This document shows, piece by piece, positions 40,870 to 50,905 of a stretch of DNA of 64,000 nt. Position 1 is the stretch's first letter; every line of letters begins with the position of its first letter. The stretch spans positions 62,001 to 126,000 of the forward strand of contig NZ_JACOMF010000012.1 in the NCBI RefSeq assembly GCF_014283215.1, written 5' to 3'. Origin of the DNA: Siccirubricoccus deserti. Its GTDB lineage: Bacteria > Pseudomonadota > Alphaproteobacteria > Acetobacterales > Acetobacteraceae. The position numbers and the translations under genes are program-made. The notes beneath the pieces were generated by a model. It was not told where the DNA came from and did no database searches. It saw only the letters and a list, made by a program, of their open reading frames with translations.

Positions 40870-41847
40870 TCAGCCCTCAAGCCGGATCCCGGTCAGCTCC
40901 ACCAGCTCCCGCCAGCGCGCCACCTCGGCGCGCTGGAAGCTGGCGAATGCGGCGGCACCCAGCGGGGCCGGGTTGAAGCCCAGGCTGCCCAGCCGCGTCA
41001 CCATCTCCGGCTCCGCCAGGATCCGCGGCAGCGCCTCGGCCAGCCGGGCGATGATCGGCGCCGGCGTCCGCGCCGGGGCCCAGAGGCCGAACCAGGCATC
41101 CACCGCCATGTTGGGCGCGCCGGCCTCGGCGAAGGTCGGCACCTCGGGCAGCTCCGCCAGCCGCCGCGGCGCGCCGATGCCGAGGCAGCGCAGCCGCCCG
41201 TCCTTCACCAGCGCCACCACCTGCGGCCAGGTGGAGACGAAGGCATCCACCACCCCCGCCACCGTGTCCGTCGTCGCCTGGGCGCCGCCGCGATAGGGCA
41301 CATGGGTGGCCGTCAGCCCCTCCCGCCGCACGAAGCTCTCGGCGATGACATGGCTGGCCGAGCCGACACCGGAGGAGGCGTAGGTGATCCGCCCGCCGCC
41401 CTTCCCGCGTGCCGCCAGCTCCGCCAAGGTCTTCGCCGGAGAGGTGGCGGGCACCACCAGCGCGTGATGCACCTCGGCCAGCCGGCCGATGGCGGCGAAA
41501 TCCTCCAGCGGCCGATAGGGCAGGTCGCGGATCATCGCCGCATTGGCCGCATGCGTCTGGTTGTTGCCGAGGCTGAGGGTGTAGCCATCCGGTGCCGCCG
41601 TCGCCACCGCCTGGGTGCCGACCACCGCGGCACCGCCCGGGCGGTTCTCCACCACGAAGGTGGCGCCGGGGATGCTGGTGGCCAGCCGCTCCGCCAGCGC
41701 CCGGGCCAGCACATCGGTGCTGCCGCCGGGCGGGTAGGCCAGCACGATGCGCACCGGCCGGCTCGGCCAGGGGGCGTCCTGGGCCCAGGCGCGCCCGGCG
41801 ACCGGTGCGGCGATTGTGGCGGCGAGCAGGTGGCGGCGGAGGATCAT
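40870..41847 (-). CDS. TctC/Bug-family periplasmic substrate-binding protein, fourth
   Basis: 325-residue TctC-type binding protein with a signal peptide (MILRRHLLAATIAAPVAGRAWA) and the family marks WPSRPVRIVLAYPPGGSTDVLARA, VVENRPGGAAVVGTQAV, DGYTLSLGNNQTHA, HVPYRGGAQATTDTVAGVV and WAPARTPAPII. An open frame extends 36 codons upstream but without signal-peptide or ribosome-site support. No transporter membrane subunits adjoin it. Together with the other three it shows the expansion of this family usual in Acetobacteraceae and Burkholderiales. Confidence 0.9.
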   Translation of the reverse strand: MILRRHLLAATIAAPVAGRAWAQDAPWPSRPVRIVLAYPPGGSTDVLARALAERLATSIPGATFVVENRPGGAAVVGTQAVATAAPDGYTLSLGNNQTHAANAAMIRDLPYRPLEDFAAIGRLAEVHHALVVPATSPAKTLAELAARGKGGGRITYASSGVGSASHVIAESFVRREGLTATHVPYRGGAQATTDTVAGVVDAFVSTWPQVVALVKDGRLRCLGIGAPRRLAELPEVPTFAEAGAPNMAVDAWFGLWAPARTPAPIIARLAEALPRILAEPEMVTRLGSLGFNPAPLGAAAFASFQRAEVARWRELVELTGIRLEG

Positions 41848-42117
41848 CGCGGGTCCCTTCGCCGGCCCGGCGGGCCGGCCTTCGTTGCAGTGACCGCTCC
41901 CTGGACCATCCGCGCGCTCAGGTCCACCGGCGGCCACCGGCGGGGGGCTGTTCACTGCTTCGTGAATGTCTCAACCACGGCCGGCATAGCTTTGAAACAT
42001 TTGGCATTAATTCCGCCGTCATCGTGCCACAACTGCTGGTGCATACTGCGCTCTCATCATGGGGAGCCGGAACATGGCAGTCTGCCAGGCCGATCGCCGC
42101 ACCGCCGCGGCTGGGGG

Positions 42118-42303
42118 ATGAGGCGCATGGATCGCCGCCCCGACCCGTGGGGGGATTTCCTCCGGCGCACCCTGCTCGCGGTTGGCCTCGCCGGCGCCGC
42201 GGCGGTGCCGCCTGCCCTCGCCACCGATCCGCCCGCCGCCGAGCAGGGCGAGCGTGAAACCATCCCGAACCAAGCGCCACCGCAGGCCGAGGGGCAGGAG
42301 TAG
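42118..42303 (+). CDS. Small exported protein
   Basis: 61-residue protein with a typical signal: DFLRRTLLAVGLAGAAAVPPALA then a short, charged, disordered tail (TDPPAAEQGERETIPNQAPPQ). The ATG at 42118 follows GGGGG; a second ATG three codons later follows GAGG. It lies divergent from the TctC gene (270 bases, part AT-rich). No family recognised; the mature part would be only about 25 residues. Confidence 0.45.
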   Translation: MRRMDRRPDPWGDFLRRTLLAVGLAGAAAVPPALATDPPAAEQGERETIPNQAPPQAEGQE

Positions 42304-42352
42304 CCAAGGGCTTTCAGGCCGGTCCTGGCGCCGTGCGGCCCGAGCCGGACCG

Positions 42353-42796
42353 TTACCGCCGTGCTGCGAAGAATGCCCGCAGCAGCGCCGCGCACTCCGC
42401 CTCCCGCACCCCGCCCACCACCTCCGGTGCATGATGGCAGGAGGCAGCGGCGAAGACCCGGGCACCATGCTCCACCCCGCCGCCCTTCGGGTCATAGGCG
42501 CCGAACACCACCCGCTTCACCCGGTAGAGGCTCGCCGCCTGGGCGCACATCGGGCAGGGCTCCAGGGTCACGGTCAGCACGCAATCCGCCAGGTATTTCC
42601 GCCCACGCCCGCGAGCGGCGGCGCGCAGTGCCAGCATCTCGGCATGGGCGGCGGGATCCTGGCCGGCCTCCACCAGGTTTCCCGCCCGCGCCAGCACCAC
42701 CCCGGCGGCATCGGTGACGACGGCGCCGACCGGCACCTCGCCCCGCTCGGCGGCGGCGCGCGCATCCTCCAGGGCGAGTTCCATGGGCGAAGGCAT
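42353..42796 (-). CDS. tadA: tRNA-specific adenosine deaminase
   Basis: 147-residue zinc deaminase of the CDA superfamily: HAEM (H51, E53) and PCPMC (C81, C84) form the catalytic zinc site, as in TadA, which makes inosine at the wobble position of tRNA-Arg. Related guanine deaminases share the motifs, but the neighbouring pseudouridine synthase and rsmD match the usual tadA neighbourhood of alphaproteobacteria. The start at MPSPMELALED gives normal length; the longer frame upstream lacks family similarity. Divergent from the amidotransferase gene by 101 bases. Confidence 0.88.
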   Translation of the reverse strand: MPSPMELALEDARAAAERGEVPVGAVVTDAAGVVLARAGNLVEAGQDPAAHAEMLALRAAARGRGRKYLADCVLTVTLEPCPMCAQAASLYRVKRVVFGAYDPKGGGVEHGARVFAAASCHHAPEVVGGVREAECAALLRAFFAARR

Positions 42797-42897
42797 CGCC
42801 CGGTTCTGCCCCGGCCCGGGGCCCGGGACCAGAGCCGTGCGCAGATAACTTCGCGGTTGCGATTCCACTGGGGCGCGGTTTGCTCTAGCAACCTGCC

Positions 42898-43606
42898 ATG
42901 CGCACCCGTCCCATCATCGGCGTGACCCTGGATGCGGAGGAGCCTGGTGGCTACTCCAAGCTGCCCTGGTACGCCCTGCGGAAGAATTACTTCTCCAGCC
43001 TGGCCGAAGCCGGGGCCCTGCCCATGGCCCTGCCGCACCAGACCGAACTGGCGGAGGCCTATCTCGACACGCTCGACGGGCTGCTGATCACCGGCGGCGC
43101 CTTCGACGTCGATCCTTCGCTCTACGGCGGCGGCCCGGCCCATCCCACGGTCACGCTGAAGGCCGGCCGCACCGATTTCGAGCTGGCGGTCACCCGCGGC
43201 GCGCTGGCCCGCAACCTGCCGGTGCTTGGCATCTGCGGCGGCCAGCAACTGCTGGCGGTGGCGCTCGGCGGCACCTTGATCCAGCACATCCCGGATACCG
43301 TGGCGGAGGCGCTGGAGCATGAACAGCCCAACCCGCGCGACCAGCCGGGGCATGAGATCGCCATCGCCGCCAATACCCTGCTCGCCAGCATCGTCGGCAA
43401 GACCCGCATGGCGGTGAACAGCGCCCACCACCAGGCCGTCGCCACTCCCGGCGAGGGCGCGGTGGTCAACGCCGTGGCGCCGGACGGGGTGGTGGAGGGC
43501 GTCGAGCATGCCGGCTACCGCTTCGCCCTCGGCGTGCAATGGCACCCGGAATACGCCGTGGACCCCGCCGACCCGCTGATCTTCCAGGCCTTCGTGCAGG
43601 CCTGCC

Positions 43607-43614
<8 letters not shown>
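42898..43614 (+). CDS. Class I glutamine amidotransferase-like (gamma-glutamyl-GABA hydrolase family)
   Basis: 238-residue PuuD-like hydrolase of peptidase family C26. The nucleophile is C113 in GICGGQQ, with H216 and E218 in QWHPE completing the triad. PuuD cleaves gamma-glutamyl-GABA in putrescine breakdown; other relatives act on different gamma-glutamyl compounds, so the substrate is uncertain, although polyamine genes lie elsewhere in this window. The stop overlaps the GTG start of the pseudouridine synthase by eight bases. Confidence 0.9.
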
Positions 43615-44500
<886 letters not shown>

Positions 44501-44510
44501 GGGCGGCGGC

Positions 44511-45095
44511 ATGCGCATCATCGGCGGGCTGCACCGCGGCCGCCGGCTGGTCGCCCCGGCCGGCGCCACCACCCGCCCGACCGCCGACCGGGTGCGCCAG
44601 GCGCTGTTCGACATGCTCTGGCACGCCCCCTGGGGAGGGCGGGAGGCGATCGAGGGCGCGGTGGTGCTGGACGCCTTCGCCGGCACCGGCGCGTTGGGAC
44701 TGGAGGCGCTGTCGCGCGGCGCCGCCTCGGCGCATTTCATCGAGAACGATCGTGCCGCCCTGGCCGCGCTGCGGGCCAATATCGCCGCCTGCGACGAGGC
44801 GGCGCGCTGCCGGGTCCTGGCCGGTGACGCGACCAAGCCGCCGCGGGCGCCGCAACCCTGCACGCTGGTCTTCCTCGATCCGCCCTATGCGCGGCGCGCC
44901 GCGGCGGCGGCGCCCGGGCTGCTGGAGCAGGCCCTGGCCGCCCTGGCCGCCGCCGGCTGGATCGCTCCCGGCGCGCTGGTCTCGGCTGAATACGGCACGC
45001 CGCCGGAGGCCCCGCCGCCCGGCTTCGCCCTGCTCGCCACCCGCGCGCATGGCGCCGCGCATCTGTCGGTGATGCGGGCCGGTCCGCCGGCGTGA
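44511..45095 (+). CDS. rsmD: 16S rRNA (guanine(966)-N(2))-methyltransferase
   Basis: 194-residue SAM-dependent RNA methyltransferase of the RsmD type, methylating G966 of 16S rRNA. It starts MRIIGGLHRGRRL, with PTADRVRQALFDML, motif I VLDAFAGTGALGLEALSRGA and the N6/N2-methylase motif LVFLDPPYARRAA. It follows the pseudouridine synthase by ten bases, a common order, and overlaps the GT4 gene start by four bases (GTGA). Confidence 0.94.
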   Translation: MRIIGGLHRGRRLVAPAGATTRPTADRVRQALFDMLWHAPWGGREAIEGAVVLDAFAGTGALGLEALSRGAASAHFIENDRAALAALRANIAACDEAARCRVLAGDATKPPRAPQPCTLVFLDPPYARRAAAAAPGLLEQALAALAAAGWIAPGALVSAEYGTPPEAPPPGFALLATRAHGAAHLSVMRAGPPA

Positions 45096-46195
45096 CCCGG
45101 CGGCTGCGCCGGCTGCTGGTGCTGCTGCCCTCCGCCGGCCTGGGCGGCGCGGAGGCGCATACCGCGACCCTGGCGCGCGACCTTGCCGCCGCCGGCGTCG
45201 CCGTCACCCTGGCCATCGCCCCGGCGCTGGCCGAGGCCTTCGGCCGCATGCTCGGGCCCGGCTTCGCCACCAGGCTGCACGCCGCCGAGATCGACTGGCG
45301 GGTGGACGCCAGCCCGGCCTCCAATATCGCCCGCCAGGCCATGGCCGGGGCGGAGCTGGTGGCGGCGGTCGCGCCTGATGCGGTGCTGCTGCCGCTGCCC
45401 TGGCCGAGCCATGGCCTCGGGCTGATGCGGGCGCTGGCCGGCACGCCGGCCCTGGCCATCGCCCATCTGGCGCCCGCGGCGCTGCCGGACGCGGAGGTTG
45501 CCGCTGCGCGCACCGCCCCCGCGGTGCACTGGGTCGCCGTCTCCGCCCCGGTCGCGGCGCGGGTCGCGACCACCTTCGCCCTGCCGCCCGACCGTATCCT
45601 CGTCATCCCCAACGGCGTCGAGGTGCCGCCCGAAGATCCCGCCGCCCGCGCCGCAGCACGCGCCGCCAAGCGGGCGCTGCTCGGCCTGCCGCCCAAGGCG
45701 CCGCTGCTGATCTTCGCCGGCCGGCTGGACCCGGCGAAGGGCGCCGACCTGCTGCCCGGCATCGCCGCCGCCCTGGCCAGCCGCGCCACCATCGCCGTGC
45801 TCGGCGCCGGGCCGCTGCGGACGGAGCTGGAGGGCGGAGCGCTCCGCCTGCTCGGCCGGGTGAGCGATGTGCCGGACTGGCTGCTGGCCGCCGATGCGTT
45901 GCTGCTGCCCTCCCGCCTCGAAGGCTGCCCGCTGATCTTCCTGGAGGCCGCGGCGCGGCACTGCCCGGTCATCGCCACCGCCGCGGCGCTGGAGGCCTTT
46001 CCGGAGGCCGCGGGCCTCGCCGCCCTGGCGCCCGGCCCCGGCGCGGCGCGGCTGGCCGAACTGGCTGCCCTCTGCCTCGCCGACCCCGCCGCCGCCAGGG
46101 CGGTTGCCGCCGCGGCGCACCGCCAGGCGGTTCTTCAGCAGCAGTCCATCATGCTCGGGCAGTATTGTGCCCGGCTGCGCGCGCTGCCGGCTTGA
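45092..46195 (+). CDS. Glycosyltransferase family 4 protein
   Basis: 367-residue GT-B glycosyltransferase. The N-terminal domain has LLVLLPSAGLGGAEAHTATLARDLAAAG; the donor domain has LLIFAGRLDPAKGADLLPGIAAAL and LADALLLPSRLEGCPLIFLEAAARHCPVIATAA with the E of the EX7E motif. The start is GTG at 45092, overlapping the rsmD stop, so a change of function occurs inside a coupled gene pair. It is probably involved in making a surface polysaccharide or glycan with the next two genes. Confidence 0.88.
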   Translation: MTRRLRRLLVLLPSAGLGGAEAHTATLARDLAAAGVAVTLAIAPALAEAFGRMLGPGFATRLHAAEIDWRVDASPASNIARQAMAGAELVAAVAPDAVLLPLPWPSHGLGLMRALAGTPALAIAHLAPAALPDAEVAAARTAPAVHWVAVSAPVAARVATTFALPPDRILVIPNGVEVPPEDPAARAAARAAKRALLGLPPKAPLLIFAGRLDPAKGADLLPGIAAALASRATIAVLGAGPLRTELEGGALRLLGRVSDVPDWLLAADALLLPSRLEGCPLIFLEAAARHCPVIATAAALEAFPEAAGLAALAPGPGAARLAELAALCLADPAAARAVAAAAHRQAVLQQQSIMLGQYCARLRALPA

Positions 46196-46255
46196 TCGCG
46201 CCGGCGTGACAGGTCATGGGACGTCGACGAGGGTGGCAGGGCGTGCGGAATAGCC

Positions 46256-48946
46256 ATGCGGGTTGAGGTCGCGGTCGTCATCCCCGCCTACCGCCAGCCA
46301 GGGCTGCTGGCGGAGGCGGTGCTCTCGGCGCTCGACCAGCAGGGCGCGCCACCCACCGCGGTGGTGGTGGTGGATGACGGCTGCCCCTATCCCGCCACCG
46401 CCCGCACCGCGGCCGATCTGGCGGCGGCGCAGCCCGGCCGGATCTTCGTGCTGCGGCAGCCGAACCGTGGGCTTTCGGCCGCGCGCAACGCCGGGCTGGG
46501 CTTTTCCCTGGCCGCCTTCCCCGGTTGCCGGGCGGTCTATTTCCTTGATGCCGACAACCGGCTGCTGCCGCGCTTCCTCGGCCGCGCCATGGCGGCGCTG
46601 GATGCGGCGCCGGCCGAGGTCGGCTGGATCTATCCCGACATCGATGAATTCGGCGGCCGGGAGAATTGGACCACCGGCGGCGAGTTCTCCCTGCTGCAAT
46701 TGCTGCTGGCCAATTATTGCGACGCCGGCAGCCTGGTCCGCCGCGCGGTGTTCGAGGCCGGGCTGCGCTTCGACGAGACGATGCGCGCCGGCTTCGAGGA
46801 TTGGGACTTCTGGCTGCAGGCGGCCGGGCGCGGCTGGCGCGGCCAGCACCTGCCCGGCGCCGGATTCCTCTACCGCCGCCGGCCGGAAAGCATGCTGGCG
46901 GGATCGGAGCGGATCCGGCCGCTGCTGCTCGGGCAGCTTCGGCAGAAGCATGCGGCGTTGCTGGCGCCACGCCGCCTGTTGGCGCTGGAGGCGTCGGAGG
47001 CGCCGCGCCATGCCATCCATCTGGCCGGGGAAGCCAGCGTAGCCTGGACGCTCGACCCGGGCGCGCCGCCGGCCGAGCTGCTCGATCCCGGCACCGCCCG
47101 CCGCCGCCTCGCCGCCGCCATGGCGGCGCCGGGCGCCCGCTTCCATCCGTCGCTCTTAATCTTCGCCGAACCCGCCACCCTGACGCTGCTGGAACGCTTC
47201 GGGGTGCTGCACCTGGTACTCTGGTGGGCCGGGCGGCTGCTGGCCGAGGCCGATGCGGTGGCGCTGGAGGTCGTCGCGACCGCGCGGCCCGAGCTCGCCC
47301 TGGACCGTCCTGGCATGGTCGAGGGGCTGCCGGACGAGGCGCCGCTGATCGTCACCACCAGTGCCGCGCTCTGGGCCGCGGCCGCTCCGTCGGGCGGGAT
47401 TCCGGCGCGCCACCAAAGCCAGGACCGACCGGACGTGGTCCAGGACGCCGCCCCATCGGGGGAGCCTCCGGAGCGACGCCGGCGCAGTGATCGGCCTGGC
47501 ACGCTCCGGGCTGCCGCCCTGGCGAGCGAGGGGCCCGGGCCACGGACCGCGCGGCTGAGGCTGCACCTGCCGCTGGAGCCCGAGGCGGCGGGGCAGCGCA
47601 GCCCGCTTCCGGCGCGGCAGTTGGCGCTGGAGGTCGCCGCCCTCGGCCAGCTCCGCCGCAGCCGCAGCCCGCGCCCGGCTGAATGGAAGCGGGAATACCG
47701 GCCGCCCCGCGCCGGCATGGCGGCGGAGGCTGCGGCGCTGGCGGGAATTGGTCCGCTGCTGCCGCGCCTGCCTGGCACGGGCCGGGCACGGCGCGACATC
47801 GGCTTCATCCTGCCCCTGTTCTCCTTCGCCGGGCTGGAGAAGGTGATCCTCAACCAGGCACGGGCGCTGCGTGGCCGCGGCTGGCGGACCCATCTCATCG
47901 TGCTCGGCGCCTCGCGGATCGACCGCGGACTGGAATTCGCCGGCGCCTTCGACAGCGTGGCGCTGCTGGAAGGCATCGGCGAGGGCGAGGTCGCCTGGCA
48001 GGGCGGCTATTTCGGCGCCGGCCTGTCCCGCTTCGACCGGGAGGCGGCGGCGCCGGAGGTGCTCGGCCTGCTGGCCGGGCTCGACGTGGCGGTGAACGTC
48101 CATTCGCTGGCGGCGCAGGGGCTGATGGCCTCGCTGCGCGGGCTTGGGGTGCGCTGCTTCGGCGGGCTGCACCTGATGGAGCATGGCCCCTGGGGCGAGC
48201 CACATGGCACCCCGCATATCCAGGCCGCCTATGAGCACGCCTATGACGGGGTGATGGTGATTTCGGCACGGCTCCGCGACTGGTGCCTCGGCGCCGGCAT
48301 TCCGGCGGAGAAGCTGCATCTGGTGCGCAACGCCCCGGGCTATGCCAGCCCGCCATCGGTGGTCGCGGCGGCGCTGGCGGCGCGGCGGCGGCTGGCTTCG
48401 GGGCCGCTGAAGCTGCTGTTCCTCGGCCGGCTGGATGCGCAGAAGGGGATCGACCGGCTGGCGGCGATGATCGGCCGGACCCGGGGCGAGGCGGTGCAGT
48501 GGCGCATCGTCGGCCGCGCCGTGCTGGGCGAGGTGCCGCCGCCGCTGCCGGTGGCGGTGGAGCCGCCGGTCTTCGCCCCGGCGGCGCTGGATGCGCTCTA
48601 TGCCTGGGCCGATGTGTTGGTGCTGCCCTCCCGCTTCGAAGGCGTGCCGCTGGTGGTGTTGGAGGCGCAGCGGCTGGGCTGCGTGCCGGTCGCCACCGAT
48701 GTCGGCGCCATGGCCGAGGCGATCGCCCATGGCGCGGATGGGCTGCTGGTGCCGCATGACGCGCCGGAGGAGTCGATCCTCGCCGGCTTCACCGCGGCGA
48801 TCGCGGCGCTGGCGGCGGATCGCGCCCGGCTGCGGGCGATGGGCGAGGCAGCGGCGGCGCGTGTCGCGGGGGCTGGATGGGAGACGGTGATGCGGGAGTT
48901 CCTCGACCATCTGGACCGGCTCTGCCCGCCGGGGGAGGCGGCATGA
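46256..48946 (+). CDS. Two-domain glycosyltransferase, GT2 plus GT4
   Basis: 896-residue fusion. Residues 1-240 are a GT-A family 2 domain (VEVAVVIPAYRQPGLLAEAVLSAL, VVDDGCPYP, FLDADNRLLP, GFEDWDFWLQAAGRGW). Residues about 510-890 are a GT-B family 4 domain (DIGFILPLFSFAGLEKVILNQARAL, LKLLFLGRLDAQKGIDRL, DVLVLPSRFEGVPLVVLEAQRLGCVPVATDVG). Between them lies about 270 residues, including a proline/arginine-rich stretch (about 375-440) that looks disordered. Such fusions can add two different sugars or make alternating repeats. It overlaps the next gene by four bases. Confidence 0.88.
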   Translation: MRVEVAVVIPAYRQPGLLAEAVLSALDQQGAPPTAVVVVDDGCPYPATARTAADLAAAQPGRIFVLRQPNRGLSAARNAGLGFSLAAFPGCRAVYFLDADNRLLPRFLGRAMAALDAAPAEVGWIYPDIDEFGGRENWTTGGEFSLLQLLLANYCDAGSLVRRAVFEAGLRFDETMRAGFEDWDFWLQAAGRGWRGQHLPGAGFLYRRRPESMLAGSERIRPLLLGQLRQKHAALLAPRRLLALEASEAPRHAIHLAGEASVAWTLDPGAPPAELLDPGTARRRLAAAMAAPGARFHPSLLIFAEPATLTLLERFGVLHLVLWWAGRLLAEADAVALEVVATARPELALDRPGMVEGLPDEAPLIVTTSAALWAAAAPSGGIPARHQSQDRPDVVQDAAPSGEPPERRRRSDRPGTLRAAALASEGPGPRTARLRLHLPLEPEAAGQRSPLPARQLALEVAALGQLRRSRSPRPAEWKREYRPPRAGMAAEAAALAGIGPLLPRLPGTGRARRDIGFILPLFSFAGLEKVILNQARALRGRGWRTHLIVLGASRIDRGLEFAGAFDSVALLEGIGEGEVAWQGGYFGAGLSRFDREAAAPEVLGLLAGLDVAVNVHSLAAQGLMASLRGLGVRCFGGLHLMEHGPWGEPHGTPHIQAAYEHAYDGVMVISARLRDWCLGAGIPAEKLHLVRNAPGYASPPSVVAAALAARRRLASGPLKLLFLGRLDAQKGIDRLAAMIGRTRGEAVQWRIVGRAVLGEVPPPLPVAVEPPVFAPAALDALYAWADVLVLPSRFEGVPLVVLEAQRLGCVPVATDVGAMAEAIAHGADGLLVPHDAPEESILAGFTAAIAALAADRARLRAMGEAAAARVAGAGWETVMREFLDHLDRLCPPGEAA

Positions 48947-50898
48947 CCCCGCGCATCGAGCCCGCCCTGCTGGGCGAATTCCATGACGCCGCCGCGCCGC
49001 TGCTGCTGGCCGATGCTGCGCTGCCGGAGGTGGTGGCGCTGGCGCTGCCCGGCCTCGCGCTATGGCTGGTGGATGGCGAGGGACGGCTGCACCGGCCGGG
49101 CGGCGACCCTGCCCGCGCCACCCTGCCGCTCGCCGCCGCCCCGGCCGAGGCGCTCGCCATGGTCGCGGCGGAGGAGACCGATCTCGCCGTGCTGCGCAGC
49201 TGGTGGAGCGCGCCCGGCCTGCCGCCGCTGCTGCTGGCCGCAAACGGCCCGGCGGCACTGCCGGCGCTGGCGCCGCTGCTGGCCGCTGCCCTGCAGCCGC
49301 GCGCCGCCCAGGCCGCCGGCTTGCAGCGCGCCCTGGTCGCAGCACGGCAGGAGGCGGAGCGGCTGCAGGAGGCGATGCAGGCGCTGCTGCTGCACGCCGG
49401 CCCGCCCGCCGCCCAGCCGGCGCCGGTGCTGGCCCGTGCCGGCGAGCCTGCCGCCACTGCTGCCGTGGCGCCGCGCGATGGTAGGCTTGCGCTCGGCCAG
49501 GCGCTGGGCCTGCCGCTGTCGGGGGTGACGGCGCTGGCGCTGCATCTGGAGGCGGCGGCGGGGACATTGGCGGCGCTGCGGCTGCGGCTGCATGGCGCCG
49601 AAAGCGGGAGGATCCTCGGCGCCTGGCTGGTGCCGGGGGGTGCGCTGGCCTCGGGCTGGCAGCAATTCGACCTGCCTGCACCGCTCGGCCCGCTGCGGGA
49701 AGGGGCGCTGCTGGAGGTGGTCGCCGAGACCAGCCCGGAGGATGTGCTGCGGCTGTCCCTGGAAGACCGTAGGTCCGAGGCACCGGTGGTGGTCGCCGGC
49801 GGCCCGGCCCAGGACCGTGCCCTGGCGGTGCGGGTCTGGACCGCACCGGCCGGCCGCCGCTTCATCCAGCCGCTGCACTGGGATGCCGAGGCCATCGACC
49901 TGCCGCTGGCCCCCGCCGGGGTGGCGGTGGCGCTGCCCGAGCAGCTTTTCGCCGCGGCGCGGCTGCCGCTGGGGCGGGTGGAGGCGCGGGCGCTGGGGCA
50001 GGCACCAGCCCGGCTGGTCGCCACCCTGGCCGGTGGCGAGGCGGCGCTGGTGGTGCTGCCCGCAGTGCCGCTGAACGGGCTGGACCTGCTGACCGCCGAG
50101 CTGGCGCCGGGGCTGGGCGATGCGGCGGGGCTGGAGGCGGCGCTCTGGCTGCAACCCGCCGATGCCGTGCTGGCGAGCCTGGGCGATCTCTCGCTGGAGC
50201 CGCCGGGTGCCCGCTGGTCCGGCTGGCGCAGCCCGCGCCCGGGCGAGCCGCTGCGCATCACCCTGGCGCTGCCGCTGGCCGCGGCGCGCCATGCGACGGT
50301 GGCGCTGGCGTTGCGCAATGCCGGCCCGACGGCGGCCGACCAGATCAGGGTGGAATTCACCGATCTGGTCGGCCGGCGGGTGGCGCAGCCGGTGGGCGGC
50401 AAGGCTCCGGCGCCGGTGCGGCTGGCGGCGGTGGCGCCGGGCGCCGGGGTGCCAAGCCTGGCCGCGGTGCGGCTGGAGGACAGCCTGGTGCTGGGCGGCG
50501 GCAGCTATCGCCACCTTGACATCTGGCTGGAGGGGGTGCGGGCGGGGGAATACGGCTGGCCCCGGCTGCGGTTCAAATTCGTCCTCGACGGCGATGCGCC
50601 GGCGCTGGAGTTCCGTGCCCGGCCGGATTGGCCACCGCTGTTCGGGCAATGGCCCGAGGGCAATGCGGCGATGCGCATCGACCAGTACGGGCCCTATCTC
50701 CGGCTGACCGAGGCAGCGCTGGCGGAAGGGCTGGTGGCGGGGCTGGCGGAGCCGCGCGACCAGGCGATGCTGACTTCGGTGCTGCGGCTGTTGCCCATGG
50801 CGGTCGCGACAGTGGCGCGGGACGCGACAGCGGAGCCGGCAGAATATGACATGCTGCTGGGCAAGGCGCGGCGACTGGCGGCGGGATTGCCGGGGTAG
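48943..50898 (+). CDS. Large protein of unknown function in glycosyltransferase operon
   Basis: 651-residue soluble protein, very rich in alanine, leucine and arginine. I do not recognise a characterised domain; it may correspond to one of the recent Acetobacteraceae DUFs (DUF6212 comes to mind, unverified). Residues 120-160 form a probable short coiled coil (LQRALVAARQEAERLQEAMQALL). Beta-rich regions around 190-250 and 510-590 (RVEFTDLVGRR-type strands, LDIWLEGVRAGEYGWPRLRFKFVLDG) look like jelly-roll or carbohydrate-binding folds. It is coupled to the GT2-GT4 gene by ATGA overlap, so a role in the same glycan pathway is likely. Confidence 0.7.
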   Translation: MTPRIEPALLGEFHDAAAPLLLADAALPEVVALALPGLALWLVDGEGRLHRPGGDPARATLPLAAAPAEALAMVAAEETDLAVLRSWWSAPGLPPLLLAANGPAALPALAPLLAAALQPRAAQAAGLQRALVAARQEAERLQEAMQALLLHAGPPAAQPAPVLARAGEPAATAAVAPRDGRLALGQALGLPLSGVTALALHLEAAAGTLAALRLRLHGAESGRILGAWLVPGGALASGWQQFDLPAPLGPLREGALLEVVAETSPEDVLRLSLEDRRSEAPVVVAGGPAQDRALAVRVWTAPAGRRFIQPLHWDAEAIDLPLAPAGVAVALPEQLFAAARLPLGRVEARALGQAPARLVATLAGGEAALVVLPAVPLNGLDLLTAELAPGLGDAAGLEAALWLQPADAVLASLGDLSLEPPGARWSGWRSPRPGEPLRITLALPLAAARHATVALALRNAGPTAADQIRVEFTDLVGRRVAQPVGGKAPAPVRLAAVAPGAGVPSLAAVRLEDSLVLGGGSYRHLDIWLEGVRAGEYGWPRLRFKFVLDGDAPALEFRARPDWPPLFGQWPEGNAAMRIDQYGPYLRLTEAALAEGLVAGLAEPRDQAMLTSVLRLLPMAVATVARDATAEPAEYDMLLGKARRLAAGLPG

Positions 50899-50905
50899 GG
50901 CTGCG

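Noticed and set aside
47156-49846. A minus-strand open frame of 896 codons opposite the fusion glycosyltransferase
   Set aside because: Low-complexity Arg/Pro/Gln translation with no motifs; an antisense shadow.
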